33,351 bases of DNA. Source: Actinomycetes bacterium. Lineage in GTDB: Bacteria > Actinomycetota > Acidimicrobiia > Acidimicrobiales > JAAEMS01. The notes beneath the pieces are model-generated. The model did no database searches, was not told the origin of the DNA, and was given only the letters and a program-made list of their open reading frames with translations. The translations under genes and the position numbers were made by a program. Positions 8,727 to 17,900 of this stretch are shown here, in pieces. The stretch's first letter is position 1. Every line of letters begins with the position of its first letter. The stretch is from assembly GCA_024225275.1 (NCBI GenBank), contig JAAEMS010000368.1:1-33351 (forward strand), read 5' to 3'.

Positions 8727-9421
8727 CCGTCCACCACCTCTGGGTCGTCGAGGAGGCGGTAGCCGGCTCCCACCACGGTCTCGATCACCGTGGGTCCACC
8801 GGGAGGGGTGAGTTTGCGGCGCAGGGTTCCCACCGTCACCCTCACGGTGTTGGTGAACGGGTCAGCGTTTTCATCCCACACGTGTTCGAGCAGATGCTCC
8901 TGGGAAAGCACCTCGCCGGGGTGGAGCATGAAGTACCGGAGCAGGGCGAACTCCTTGGTGGTGACTGAGACGTCGGTTCCCGCCAGAACCACCCGCCGGC
9001 AGGCGGTGTCGACCTCGAGATCACCAACGGCCAGCACCGCGTCGCCGGCCGGGCTGTCGCGGCGCAGCAGGGTCCGGATCCGCGCCGCCAGTTCGGCGAA
9101 CGCGAATGGTTTGACGAGATAGTCGTCGGCCCCGTCGTCGAGCCCCGCGACCCGGTCCTCGACCGCGTCGCGCGCCGTCAGCATCAGTACCCGCATGCCG
9201 GGGTCGAGAGCGACGCCGGACCGGATCGAACGGCAGACCTCACGGCCGTCGACCTCGGGCATGGTGATGTCGAGGCACACGAGGTCGTACTCATTGACCG
9301 ACAGCTTGTCGATGGCTTCCGCTCCCCCGAAGGCAGTGTCGACCGCGTAACCCTCGCGCTGAAGACCACGGGCCACAGCCTCGGCCAGTTCGGTTTCGTC
9401 ATCCACCACGAGGATTCGCAT
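8723..9421 (-). CDS. OmpR/PhoB-family response regulator (MprA-like)
   Basis: This 232-residue DNA-binding response regulator partners the coupled kinase. The receiver domain has the acidic pair Asp7/Asp8, phospho-acceptor Asp51 (CLDITMPEVDG), Thr82 and Lys104. A winged-helix trans_reg_C domain occupies about 130-225 (TKEFALLRYFMLHPGEVLS, TVRVTVGTLRRKL). The ATG at 9421 fits the family start (MRILVVDDE). An in-frame start at 9514 would add 31 residues with no homology. No Shine-Dalgarno precedes 9421, but a TACAGT -10-like hexamer 8 nt upstream fits leaderless expression. It probably controls the adjacent protease and other envelope-stress genes. Confidence 0.94.
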   Translation of the reverse strand: MRILVVDDETELAEAVARGLQREGYAVDTAFGGAEAIDKLSVNEYDLVCLDITMPEVDGREVCRSIRSGVALDPGMRVLMLTARDAVEDRVAGLDDGADDYLVKPFAFAELAARIRTLLRRDSPAGDAVLAVGDLEVDTACRRVVLAGTDVSVTTKEFALLRYFMLHPGEVLSQEHLLEHVWDENADPFTNTVRVTVGTLRRKLTPPGGPTVIETVVGAGYRLLDDPEVVDG

Positions 9422-9429
9422 CGCGGCCG

Positions 9430-9435
9430 ACTGTA
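9430..9435 (-). promoter_or_regulatory. Candidate -10 element for a leaderless regulator-kinase transcript
   Basis: On the minus strand TACAGT (TAnnnT) ends 8 nt before the ATG of the response regulator, and no ribosome-binding site lies between. This spacing puts the predicted +1 at the start codon. A TTGACA sequence occurs nearby but only 7 nt upstream of the hexamer, too close to serve as its -35. Confidence 0.35.
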
Positions 9436-9522
9436 GGGGCCGTGTCAAGCCGGCGGCGCTCACGCCGAGGAGCATCTGATCGGCTTTCTGCTGTTTTTCG
9501 GCGCGGTCCTGCACACTGGACC

Positions 9523-9537
9523 TTCGAAGTGTTCGAA
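9523..9537. repeat. Paired TTCGAA palindromes in the regulator/moxR divergent region
   Basis: Two copies of the 6-bp palindrome TTCGAA (9523-9528 and 9532-9537) lie 9 bp apart, start to start, in the 160-bp gap between the divergent response regulator and moxR genes. They may bind a regulator, but no known operator is matched. The spacing does not fit the actinobacterial LexA box. Confidence 0.3.
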
Positions 9538-9581
9538 ACGACCCAGACTGAAGGGGAAGGGTCCGCAGCCGAAGGATTCAC

Positions 9582-10733
9582 ATGTCCGGTGTCCCCATTC
9601 CCCCATCAGGCTCATTCGACCCGAGTGAGGCCGCCGCCCTGCTCGAGGAGATCCTGTTCGAGGTCAAGAAGGTCATTGTCGGCCAGGACCGTGTTGTCGA
9701 ACGCCTTCTCGTCGGTCTGCTCGCTCGCGGCCACCTCCTGCTCGAAGGGGTACCCGGCCTGGCCAAGACCCTCGCGGTCGAGACCCTGGCGGGAGTCATC
9801 GGTGGGTCGTTCCACCGGATCCAGTTCACCCCCGACCTCCTACCGGCTGACATCGTCGGAACCCGGATCTTCCGGGCCGGTGAGGAGAAGTTCGACGTCG
9901 AGCTCGGCCCGGTCTTCGCCAACTTCGTCCTGGCCGACGAGATCAACCGGGCCCCAGCCAAGGTGCAGTCGGCCCTGCTCGAGGTCATGGCCGAGCACCA
10001 GGTCTCGATTGGTGGCATCACCCACCCGGTACCTGAACCGTTCCTCGTGCTGGCCACCCAGAACCCGATCGAGTCCGAGGGGGTCTACCCCCTGCCCGAA
10101 GCTCAGCGCGACCGCTTCCTGATGAAGATCGTGGTGGATTACCCGACCATGGCCGAGGAGGCCGAGATCGTCCGTCGTATGGGGGTCCGTCCCCCCTCGG
10201 CCCACCGGCGCCTCGACCCCGGCGATCTCATCTCGCTCCAGAGTCAGGCCGACGAGGTGTACGTCGACCCCGGCGTGATCGACTACGCAGTGGGCCTGGT
10301 CATGGCCACCCGCGAACCGGCCGCCCACGGCATGGGCGAACTGGCGGAGCTGATCGACTTCGGTGTTTCACCCCGGGCCAGCCTCGGGTTGGTGGCCGGC
10401 GGCCGGGCCCTCGCCCTGATGCGGGGGCGGACCTACGCAACCCCCCAGGATGTCTTCGATGTCGCCCCTGACATCCTGCGCCATCGCCTGGTGCTGTCCT
10501 ACGAAGCCCTGGCTCGCGACGTCGACTCCGAGCAGATCCTCGACCGGATCCTCGCCACCGTGCCCGCCCCCCGGATCACCCCCACCATGGATCCGCCGGC
10601 CACCCCGGCGCCCACCCTCACCCTGCCCCCACCCGCGGCCCCGTCTCCTTGGATGCGAACCGGTCGATCCCAGCCAGCTCCAGAACCCGAGGCCAAGTCT
10701 GCTGACGGGTCCTCCGATCCCGAGACCGAGTGA
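9582..10733 (+). CDS. MoxR-family AAA+ ATPase
   Basis: This 383-residue AAA+ ATPase of the MoxR group acts as a chaperone-like activator of VWA-domain partners. Walker A GVPGLAKT (56-63), Walker B VLADEINRAP (about 116-125) and the sensor-1 region LATQNPIE are intact, followed by the C-terminal lid domain (about 240-325). An unusual Pro/Thr/Ala-rich tail of about 50 residues comes last and is probably disordered. GAAGGA at 9571-9576 is a well-placed ribosome-binding site, supporting the ATG. The next gene (DUF58) starts inside its stop codon as GTGA. The moxR-DUF58-VWA arrangement is a widespread module; its substrate here is unknown. Confidence 0.95.
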   Translation: MSGVPIPPSGSFDPSEAAALLEEILFEVKKVIVGQDRVVERLLVGLLARGHLLLEGVPGLAKTLAVETLAGVIGGSFHRIQFTPDLLPADIVGTRIFRAGEEKFDVELGPVFANFVLADEINRAPAKVQSALLEVMAEHQVSIGGITHPVPEPFLVLATQNPIESEGVYPLPEAQRDRFLMKIVVDYPTMAEEAEIVRRMGVRPPSAHRRLDPGDLISLQSQADEVYVDPGVIDYAVGLVMATREPAAHGMGELAELIDFGVSPRASLGLVAGGRALALMRGRTYATPQDVFDVAPDILRHRLVLSYEALARDVDSEQILDRILATVPAPRITPTMDPPATPAPTLTLPPPAAPSPWMRTGRSQPAPEPEAKSADGSSDPETE

Positions 10734-11680
10734 CTCCTTCCCCCCCCACCGCCCAATCACCAGCACCGGCCGACGACCCTCTCCAGGGCGCGGCCCGGGG
10801 CAACGCTGAGACACTCCGACGGCTCGAGCTGATGGTGACCCGGCGGCTCGACGGCTATCTCCAGGGCGACTACCGCGGCCTGATCGCCGGCCACGGCACC
10901 GAGCTGGGGGAAACCCGCCAGTATCAGGCGGGCGACGACGTCCGCCGGATCGATTGGAACGTCACCGCCCGCATGGGTGAGCCCCACATCCGCGACACCA
11001 TCGCCGATCGCGAGCTCGAGACCTGGGTGCTCCTCGACCGGAGCCCCAGCCTCGACTTCGGCACAGCCCTGATGGAGAAAAGCGACCTGGCCTTCGCCGC
11101 CACCGCGGCCATTGGCTTCCTCACCGCCCGCGCCGGCAATCGCATCGGGTTCCTCATGGCCGGAACCGAGTCGACCGCCAGCCTCCCCGCCCGCTCGGGC
11201 CGGCGCCATCTCCAGGCCCTCCTCCACCGGGCTTCGTCGACCCCCCGGGCCACAGAACCCGGGTCGATCGATCTGACCGCCTCCATCCGCGCCCTCGCCA
11301 CCCCCCACCGACCGCGGGGCCTGGCCGTGGTCATCAGCGACTTCCTCGCCCCTGCCGGCTGGGATCATGAGCTCCGGCGGCTGGCCACCCGCCACGAGGT
11401 GCTGGCCATCGAGGTTGTCGACCCCCGCGAGCTCGAGCTACCCAATGTCGGCCTACTGGTGCTGGAGGATCCTGAGACGGGGCGCCGTCGCACGGTTCAA
11501 ACCGGGTCGGCCAAGCTGAGGCAGCGCTACGCCGAAGCGGCGGCCAACCAGCGCGACACCATCGCCCACGGCATCAGCGGTGCGGGAGCCAGCCACCTCC
11601 GGCTGAGGACCGACCGCGACTGGTTGGGCGACATCATCCGTTGGGTGGAGACCAGCCGCCGGGCCCGGGGCCGACGATGA
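10730..11680 (+). CDS. DUF58 domain protein of MoxR-VWA module
   Basis: This 316-residue DUF58 protein starts at the GTG inside the moxR stop (GTGA). The family signature GDDVRRIDWNVTAR lies at residues 68-81. A degenerate VWA-like fold follows, with the metal-site-like LLDRSPSLDFG (about 101-111). DUF58 proteins are usually found with MoxR ATPases and BatA-type VWA proteins, as here, and are thought to be partners or clients of the ATPase. There is no membrane span, so it is probably cytoplasmic or peripheral. It overlaps the following VWA gene as ATGA (11677-11680). Confidence 0.92.
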   Translation: MTPSPPTAQSPAPADDPLQGAARGNAETLRRLELMVTRRLDGYLQGDYRGLIAGHGTELGETRQYQAGDDVRRIDWNVTARMGEPHIRDTIADRELETWVLLDRSPSLDFGTALMEKSDLAFAATAAIGFLTARAGNRIGFLMAGTESTASLPARSGRRHLQALLHRASSTPRATEPGSIDLTASIRALATPHRPRGLAVVISDFLAPAGWDHELRRLATRHEVLAIEVVDPRELELPNVGLLVLEDPETGRRRTVQTGSAKLRQRYAEAAANQRDTIAHGISGAGASHLRLRTDRDWLGDIIRWVETSRRARGRR

Positions 11681-12630
11681 ACTTCCTCGCCCCCGAGCGG
11701 CTCTGGCTGTTGGGCCTGCTCCCCCTGCTGGCCATCGGCTACATCGTCCTCCAGCGGCGCCGCGCCCCCTACGCGGTCCGCTTCACCAACCTCGAACTAC
11801 TCGAATCGGTGGCCCCCCGCTCCCCCGGTTGGCGGCGCCACCTCCCGGCCCTCGCATTCCTGATCTCCGTGGGCATCCTCGTCGTCGGCTTCGCCCAGCC
11901 CACCCGCGAGACCGAGGTGGTGCGCGAGCACGCGGTGGTCGTCCTGGCCCTGGACGTCTCCCTCTCGATGGAGGCCGAGGACGTCGAGCCCAACCGGCTC
12001 GCCGCCGCCAAGGAAGCCGCCACCGAGTTCATCACGACCCTGCCCGAAACCATCGATCTCGCTCTCGTCGCCTTCAGCGGCCAGGCCCGAGTCGTCGTGT
12101 CCCCCACCGAGGACCACACCCAGGTCGCCGCCGCCGTCCAGTTCCTGGACGTGAGCGAATCGACCGCCATCGGTGAGGCGATCTTCGCCGGCCTCGACGC
12201 CATCGAGTCGCTCCCCCTCGACTCCGGAGAAGAGGCTCCGCCGGCCGCCATCGTCGTCATGTCCGACGGCGAGACCACCGTCGGCCGCCCCGACGCCCAG
12301 GCCGTTGCCGCCGCCAGCGAGGCTGGCGTCGCCGTCTCGACCATCGCTTTCGGTACCGCCAACGGCATGATCGTCGTACCCGGCGAACCCACCCCCATCC
12401 GCGTACCGGTCGCCGAGGCCCCCCTGGCCCTGATCGCAGAACAGACCGGCGGCCGGGCCTTCACCGCCTCCAGCCTCGAAGAGCTCCGCAACGTCTACAA
12501 CGACATCGGCACCGTGGTCGGATTCGACGTCGAGGAACAGGACATCTCCCCCTGGTTCGTCGGCACCGGCCTCGTCGGCCTCATGATCACCGCCGCCTTT
12601 TCCCTGGCATGGTTCTCCAGGTTGCCCTAG
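11677..12630 (+). CDS. BatA-like membrane VWA-domain protein
   Basis: The 317-residue protein starts at the ATG in the ATGA overlap; an in-frame start 36 bases upstream is less likely. Two N-terminal spans (about 8-26 and 56-73) precede a VWA domain with an intact metal-ion-dependent adhesion site, DVSLS at 93-97 (DxSxS). A conserved SDGE segment and a C-terminal membrane helix (about 291-312) follow. This is the BatA/aerotolerance-type layout (N-terminal BatA domain plus VWA). It completes the moxR-DUF58-VWA operon, in which the ATPase is thought to load or remodel the VWA protein. Its stop codon shares a CTAG palindrome with the stop of the convergent amidase. Confidence 0.92.
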   Translation: MNFLAPERLWLLGLLPLLAIGYIVLQRRRAPYAVRFTNLELLESVAPRSPGWRRHLPALAFLISVGILVVGFAQPTRETEVVREHAVVVLALDVSLSMEAEDVEPNRLAAAKEAATEFITTLPETIDLALVAFSGQARVVVSPTEDHTQVAAAVQFLDVSESTAIGEAIFAGLDAIESLPLDSGEEAPPAAIVVMSDGETTVGRPDAQAVAAASEAGVAVSTIAFGTANGMIVVPGEPTPIRVPVAEAPLALIAEQTGGRAFTASSLEELRNVYNDIGTVVGFDVEEQDISPWFVGTGLVGLMITAAFSLAWFSRLP

Positions 12631-14105
12631 CGAGGGTCCGCCTCAGACGGCACCAACCCAGGCGGCATCTGCCAGCCCCCGGTGAGCTCACCGATGGACT
12701 GGGCGACTCGAAGGGCGGTGCGGTCGGCCAGGTGGGGGGCGACGACCTGGACTCCCACCGGTAGGCCCGATGGGCTGAGGCCCACCGGAACGACGGTCGA
12801 TGGCAGGTAGGCGAACCCGATGAACGAGGTCCACGAGATGAGGTCGGCGTAGGCGCGGGTGGTGCCGTCCACGTCGAGGGTCCGGGTGTAGATGTTGCCG
12901 CCGGTCACATGGGGGAAAGCGGGAACGACGGCCACCGGACACAACAGGACATCGACTGTCTCGAAGAACACTGCCCAGGCCTTCCGGACGCGGGCCCGCT
13001 CCTCGGTGAGCAGGAGCCAGTCACGGTGACGCATGGTCGAAGCGCCGGCCCAACGGGCCCGGACCTGATCGACGGCCGCGTCCTCATCGGCCACCAACTG
13101 GCCGAACTCCTCGTCGGAACGGGCGGGTGAGGTGGCGGCCGCTATGAGCGGCCGGCCGATCTCGGCGACGGTGTCGAAGCTGACGTCGGGGCGGGCGTCG
13201 GGGTCGACGATCGCGCCGGCCCCATCGAGCAGGCCGGGGAGCAGACCCAGCACCTCGGCCACCTCGGTACCCACCGGACAGGCGGGATCGTCGAGCCACA
13301 TCCCGACCCGGGTGCCGGCCAGACCCTCAACCGGCGACGGGGGCAGTTCGAGGCGCCACCCGGCCGTCTGGTCAGGGGCAGCGCCGGCGATCACGTCGAG
13401 CAGAAGGGCCAGGTCTTCACCGGTGCGGGCAATGGGGCCGACCACATTGATGTCGGGTTCGGTGAGGCCGGCGCTGGGATGGTCGATGTACCCGAAGGCG
13501 GGGACGATGCCGAAGGTGGGCTTGTGGCCCCACACCCCGCAGAAGTGGGCCGGGAGTCGGACCGAACCACCGATGTCGGTACCCAGATCGAAGGCTGCCA
13601 TGCCGGTGGCCACGGCCGCCGCCGCGCCCCCCGATGACCCGCCCGGGCCCCGGGTCAGATCCCACGGATTGTTGGTGGTGCCGAAGATCTCGTTGCTGGC
13701 CTGGGCATCGGATGACCATCGGGGCAGGTTGGTCTTGCCCATGATCACTGCGCCGGCACCCTTGACCCGGCTGACGACGGTGGCGTCCTCGGTGGGGGTG
13801 TTGTCGGTCAGCTCGATTGCCCCTCCCGTGCACCTCAGGCCCGCCACCGCCAGGGCGTCCTTGATGGTGGCCGGGACCCCGTGCAGGGGACCCCACGACT
13901 CACCAGCCGCGGTGGCGCGGTCCGCCGCCTCGGCGGTGGTCCGGGCCCCGTCCTCGTCCACTGTGACCACCGCATTGATCTGGTCGTCGATCTCTTCGAT
14001 CCGCTCCAGGTGGGCGTCGAGGAGCTCAACGGCGCTGACCTGCCCCTCTGCTACCAGCCGAGCGAGAGTATGGACGGGTTGGAAGGTGAGATCGCCCCTA
14101 CTCAT
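12627..14105 (-). CDS. Amidase-signature family amidohydrolase
   Basis: This 492-residue amidase-signature enzyme hydrolyses carboxamides through a Ser-cisSer-Lys triad. All three residues are visible: Lys82 (PATIKDALAVAG), cis-Ser157 (GPGGSSGGAAAA) and nucleophile Ser181 (DIGGSVRLPA). Its length fits the family. It resembles AmiE/GatA-type amidases, but no gatB or gatC is nearby, so a role in tRNA transamidation is not indicated; the substrate is unknown. The C-terminus overlaps the convergent VWA gene by 4 bp. It is the last gene of the minus-strand run smc-methyltransferase-amidase. Confidence 0.92.
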   Translation of the reverse strand: MSRGDLTFQPVHTLARLVAEGQVSAVELLDAHLERIEEIDDQINAVVTVDEDGARTTAEAADRATAAGESWGPLHGVPATIKDALAVAGLRCTGGAIELTDNTPTEDATVVSRVKGAGAVIMGKTNLPRWSSDAQASNEIFGTTNNPWDLTRGPGGSSGGAAAAVATGMAAFDLGTDIGGSVRLPAHFCGVWGHKPTFGIVPAFGYIDHPSAGLTEPDINVVGPIARTGEDLALLLDVIAGAAPDQTAGWRLELPPSPVEGLAGTRVGMWLDDPACPVGTEVAEVLGLLPGLLDGAGAIVDPDARPDVSFDTVAEIGRPLIAAATSPARSDEEFGQLVADEDAAVDQVRARWAGASTMRHRDWLLLTEERARVRKAWAVFFETVDVLLCPVAVVPAFPHVTGGNIYTRTLDVDGTTRAYADLISWTSFIGFAYLPSTVVPVGLSPSGLPVGVQVVAPHLADRTALRVAQSIGELTGGWQMPPGLVPSEADPR

Positions 14106-14123
14106 GAGAGGCGACGATATCGG

Positions 14124-14909
14124 TCAGATACGGGCCGCGCAGAAGAGTCGGGCCTCGTAGCCGATTTCGATGCCGCCGCCCCTCTCGTCGAGCAGGGCGG
14201 CAATGGCGTCGTAGAGGGACTGGCGCCGGTCGGTGTCGGCCAGCCGATGATCAGACTGGGTCTGGAGCAGGGCGAGGTAGTCGTCGGTGGAATACCACTG
14301 CGACCAGGGACGGCGGAAGAACGTTGGAGGCTCGAAACAGCCCGACGCCGCCATTTCGTCGGGTACCGATCTTCCGCCCAGACCCTCCTTCTGGCCGGGA
14401 GTACGGTTGCCGGCCAGCTCGGGGAGGTGGCGCTCGTAGAGGTCGTCGAGCAGGCCACGCAGGCCCCCATGGGCCACGGGCCGGTTCCAGATCAGGGCCA
14501 GATGCCCGCCTGACCGGAGGAGGTCGCGGGCTCGCTGGTAGCGGGTCTCGGGGTCCAGCCAATGCCAGGCCTGCACTGCCACGAGGGCGGCGAATGACCC
14601 CGGTTCGAGGTCAGCCTCCTCGAAACCGGCCGGGAGGAGACGGAAGTTCGGGTCGGCACCCAGACGGTCGGCGCAGACGGCGGCCATAGCAGTGGAAGGC
14701 TCGACGGCGGTCACGGCCAGTCCGGTAGCCAGGAAACACTCGGTGGCCAGACCCGTGCCGGCCCCGACCTCGAGTACCGGATCACCCGATGCCAGTCCGG
14801 CGGCCTCGACCATGTCGGTGACCACTCCTACGGGCGGGCGAGGCCGAACCCGGTGGTAGAGCTGGGCGACTTCACCGAAGATCAGTCGTTGCTCACGGGG
14901 TTCGGTCAT
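14124..14909 (-). CDS. SAM-dependent class I methyltransferase
   Basis: This 261-residue methyltransferase has a Rossmann-type SAM site: motif I VLEVGAGTGLATE (about 45-57), an acidic post-I residue in TAVEPS (about 68-73) and motif IV-like AVQAWHWLD (about 111-119). The WHW segment and the overall pattern resemble the methyltransferase type 11 (UbiE/trans-aconitate methyltransferase-like) group. The substrate cannot be told. It starts only 6 bp downstream of the smc stop, so it probably shares the smc transcript. Confidence 0.88.
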   Translation of the reverse strand: MTEPREQRLIFGEVAQLYHRVRPRPPVGVVTDMVEAAGLASGDPVLEVGAGTGLATECFLATGLAVTAVEPSTAMAAVCADRLGADPNFRLLPAGFEEADLEPGSFAALVAVQAWHWLDPETRYQRARDLLRSGGHLALIWNRPVAHGGLRGLLDDLYERHLPELAGNRTPGQKEGLGGRSVPDEMAASGCFEPPTFFRRPWSQWYSTDDYLALLQTQSDHRLADTDRRQSLYDAIAALLDERGGGIEIGYEARLFCAARI

Positions 14910-14915
14910 GGCCGA

Positions 14916-17900
14916 TCAGGCGACGGTGGCAGTCTCGGACTGGCGAAGCTGCTCGCCGTCCTGCATCCTCTCGGAGACGATCTTCGACGAGCCACCGGGC
15001 TGCATCGTGACCCCGTAGAGGATATCGGCCGCCTCCATGGTGCGCTTCTGGTGGCTCACGATGATGAGCTGGGCGTCCTGGCGGAACTCGGCCACCAGGT
15101 CGAGAAAGCGGTGCAGGTTGACATCATCGAGGGCAGCCTCGACCTCGTCCATCACATAGAAGGGCGACGGCCGGCTGCGGAACACCGCGAAGAGGTAGGC
15201 GAGGGCCGTCAATGACCGCTCGCCACCGGACAGAAGGGAAAGCTTGCGGACGTTCTTGCCCGAGGGACGGGCCTCGACCTCGATACCGGTCTCGAGCAGG
15301 TTGTCGGGATCGGTCAGGCCCAGCTTGCCGGTACCGCCGGGGAACAGGGTGCCGAACAGGTGCTCAAAGTTCTGCGAAACGTCAGAAAAAGCCGCGGCGA
15401 ACACATTGACGATCTCTTCGTCGACGGCCCGGATGATCTTGGTGAGCTCCTTGCGGGAACCCTTGACATCGTCGAGCTGCTCCTGGAGGAACAGGTGGCG
15501 TTCCTGGAGGGCCTCGTACTCTTCGAGCGCGAGGGGGTTGATGGGGCCCATCAGCTTGAGCTCGCGTTCGAGCTCACGTACCCGGGCGTCTGCCGAGACC
15601 CCCTCGGTGAGAATCGGGTGTTCGGCGTTGATGGCCGTGTCGGGCTCGACGTCGTGGACGCGGCGCAGCGCCTCGACCGCAGCCTCGATGCGCAGGCTGG
15701 TCTCGGCCTCGGCGATCTCGACCCGCTGGGAACGTTCGCGAACCTCGGACAGCTCGACCTCGTGGTCATGACGCTGCCGGCGCAGACCGTCGAGCCGCTC
15801 GGAAACGGCCCGCGTGGCCTCGGACTGACGCCGGCGACGCTCGCGCAGATCGTTCAGCTCGGTCTCCACGGTTTCGAGCCGAACGGCGACGTACTGGGTG
15901 AGGCGGTCGACCGCGACGGCCCGACCATCGAGCGCGGCTCGTCGGCTGGCGGCTTGTTCCCGTTCGGTGACATTGCGCTCGAGCCGTTGCTCGACGGTGG
16001 TCAGCTGGGAACGCAGCACCCCTCGGCGCTCCTCGACGGCGGCGGCCCGGACCTCAAGGTCGCGGCGCAGAGCGGCCACCGCGACGGAACGTTGATCGAG
16101 CCGATCGCGTACCTCGTCGAGACGACGTTCCTCCGCTTCGGCGGCGGCGTCTTCAGATTCGAGGATGGGGAGGAGATCACCCAGCTCGGCGGCCCTGGCG
16201 CCTTCGCGGGCGAGACGTTCATCGAGCTCCGTGAGCCGCTCGCGTAGCCCTTCGCCCTCGGTGTCGCTGTCGCGGCGCTCGGTCTCGACCCGCTGGAGGG
16301 CATCGCCGTCGGCCACCGACCGGCTGTCGTTGGCATCGAGCTTGCGGGAGATCTCGGTTTCGATCTGCTGGGCCTCTTCGAGCTCCCGGCGAGCGGCTGC
16401 GAGATCGCGCTCGGCGGCTGTGAGCTGTTCGGCGGCAATGGCGGCCTGCTCGTGGGCCTCGTCAAGGGCGGACCGGGTGGCTCCGGTGCCGGCCACGCCC
16501 ACCCGCCAACCGGAAGCTCCGAAGCGGTCACCGTCGGTGGTGACGACCACCGCGTCGGGGTGGCTGAGAGCGAGGTCGACGGCCTCGGGCCAACCGCCCT
16601 GGACGGCAACAGCCCGCCCTACGAGCAGGTCGAGCAGACCCTCGACATCGGCGCGGGAAGAGCGGACATGGCCGCGTACCGACTCGCCGACCGAGGGGAC
16701 CGACACGGCGGGGATCGAAGTACCGAGGGCCAGGACCGCGCCGGAGAAGGAGCCACCGTGGAGGGCATCGAGGGCCCGCCGACCGACCTCGACCGAGTCG
16801 ACGACGACGGCCGCCAGCGCCTCGCCGGCCGCCGCTTCGAAGGCAGCCTCCCAGCCCGGATCAACCTCGATCAGGTCCAGGAGGGTGCCGAGCACGCCAT
16901 CGATCTGGGCCAGCTTCTCGGCGCCGGCCCGGGCTCGCGCTTCATCGAGGGCGAGCTCGAGTGCCTCCGCTCGGGCAGTCCACGCTTGCCGGTCGGCCTC
17001 GGCGCCGCGACGAACTGCTTCGAGCTCGTCAACGACGCCGGCGGCCCGCACCCGGCGAGATTCGGTCTGGTCCAACTCGTCGACCAGGGGGACCTCGTCC
17101 TGCTCGGCGGACGCCAGGTTGACTCGGAGCCGCTCACCTTCGGCCTCGAGCCGCTGGGACGAGATCTGGAGCTCACGAAGCCGGCGAGTGACCCTCTCGT
17201 GCTCGGCTCGGGCCCGATCGATGCCGCCCCGCAGCGCGGACAGCTCGCCCCTCACCTCGGCCGCCTGGCCGGCGGGAAGCTCACGACCCTCTTCGAGGGC
17301 TGACTCGAAACGGGTGCGCTCGTCGGCCAGGGCCTGCTCGGCCCGCTCGACCTCGCGGGCGTCGGGCACCAAGGCGCGGGCGTGGTCGTCGACCTCGCCC
17401 AGCTCCTTGGTGAGACGGGCAGCCTCGGCCTCGAGGCTGGCCACCACTTCGGCGTCGACCGAAGCGTCGCGGGCCGCGTCGATGCCTCGCCGCCGTTCGG
17501 CCAGCACATTGGCCAGACCCCGGCCCCGCTCACGCAGGGCCTCGAGCCGGCCGAGGGCGTCACCCAGGTCGTCGCCCCCGACGGCCGACAGGCGGGCCTC
17601 GGTGGCCATGACGTCGGTATCCAGACGGGCCAGCTCGGTCTTGAGATGACGTTCACGGCTGGCCAACTCGGCCTTGTCGAGAGCACCAGTCTCGAGCCTC
17701 GACTTCAGGCCAGCGAGCTGGCGGCCGGCCACGAACACCTGTAGCGAGTGCAGTTCGGAAACGACATCCCCGTGGCGGCGGGCGGCGTCGGCCTGCTTCT
17801 CGAGAGGTCGCAGCTGGCGCCGCACCTCGCGCAACAGGTCCTGGAGCCGAACGAGATTGGCCTCGGTGCCGGTCAGCTTGCGTTCGGCCCGCTCCTTGCG

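Noticed and set aside
9523..9537. LexA/SOS box
   Set aside because: The actinobacterial box is TCGAAC-N4-GTTCGA; here the half-sites are too close and lack the outer C/G.
13132..14160. 342-codon plus-strand frame
   Set aside because: It is the shadow of the amidase gene, whose triad and signature are intact on the other strand.
16165..17649. 494-codon plus-strand open frame
   Set aside because: It is antisense to the smc hinge and coiled coils. Its Ser/Arg/Ala-rich product is typical of the shadow frame of a high-GC coiled-coil gene.
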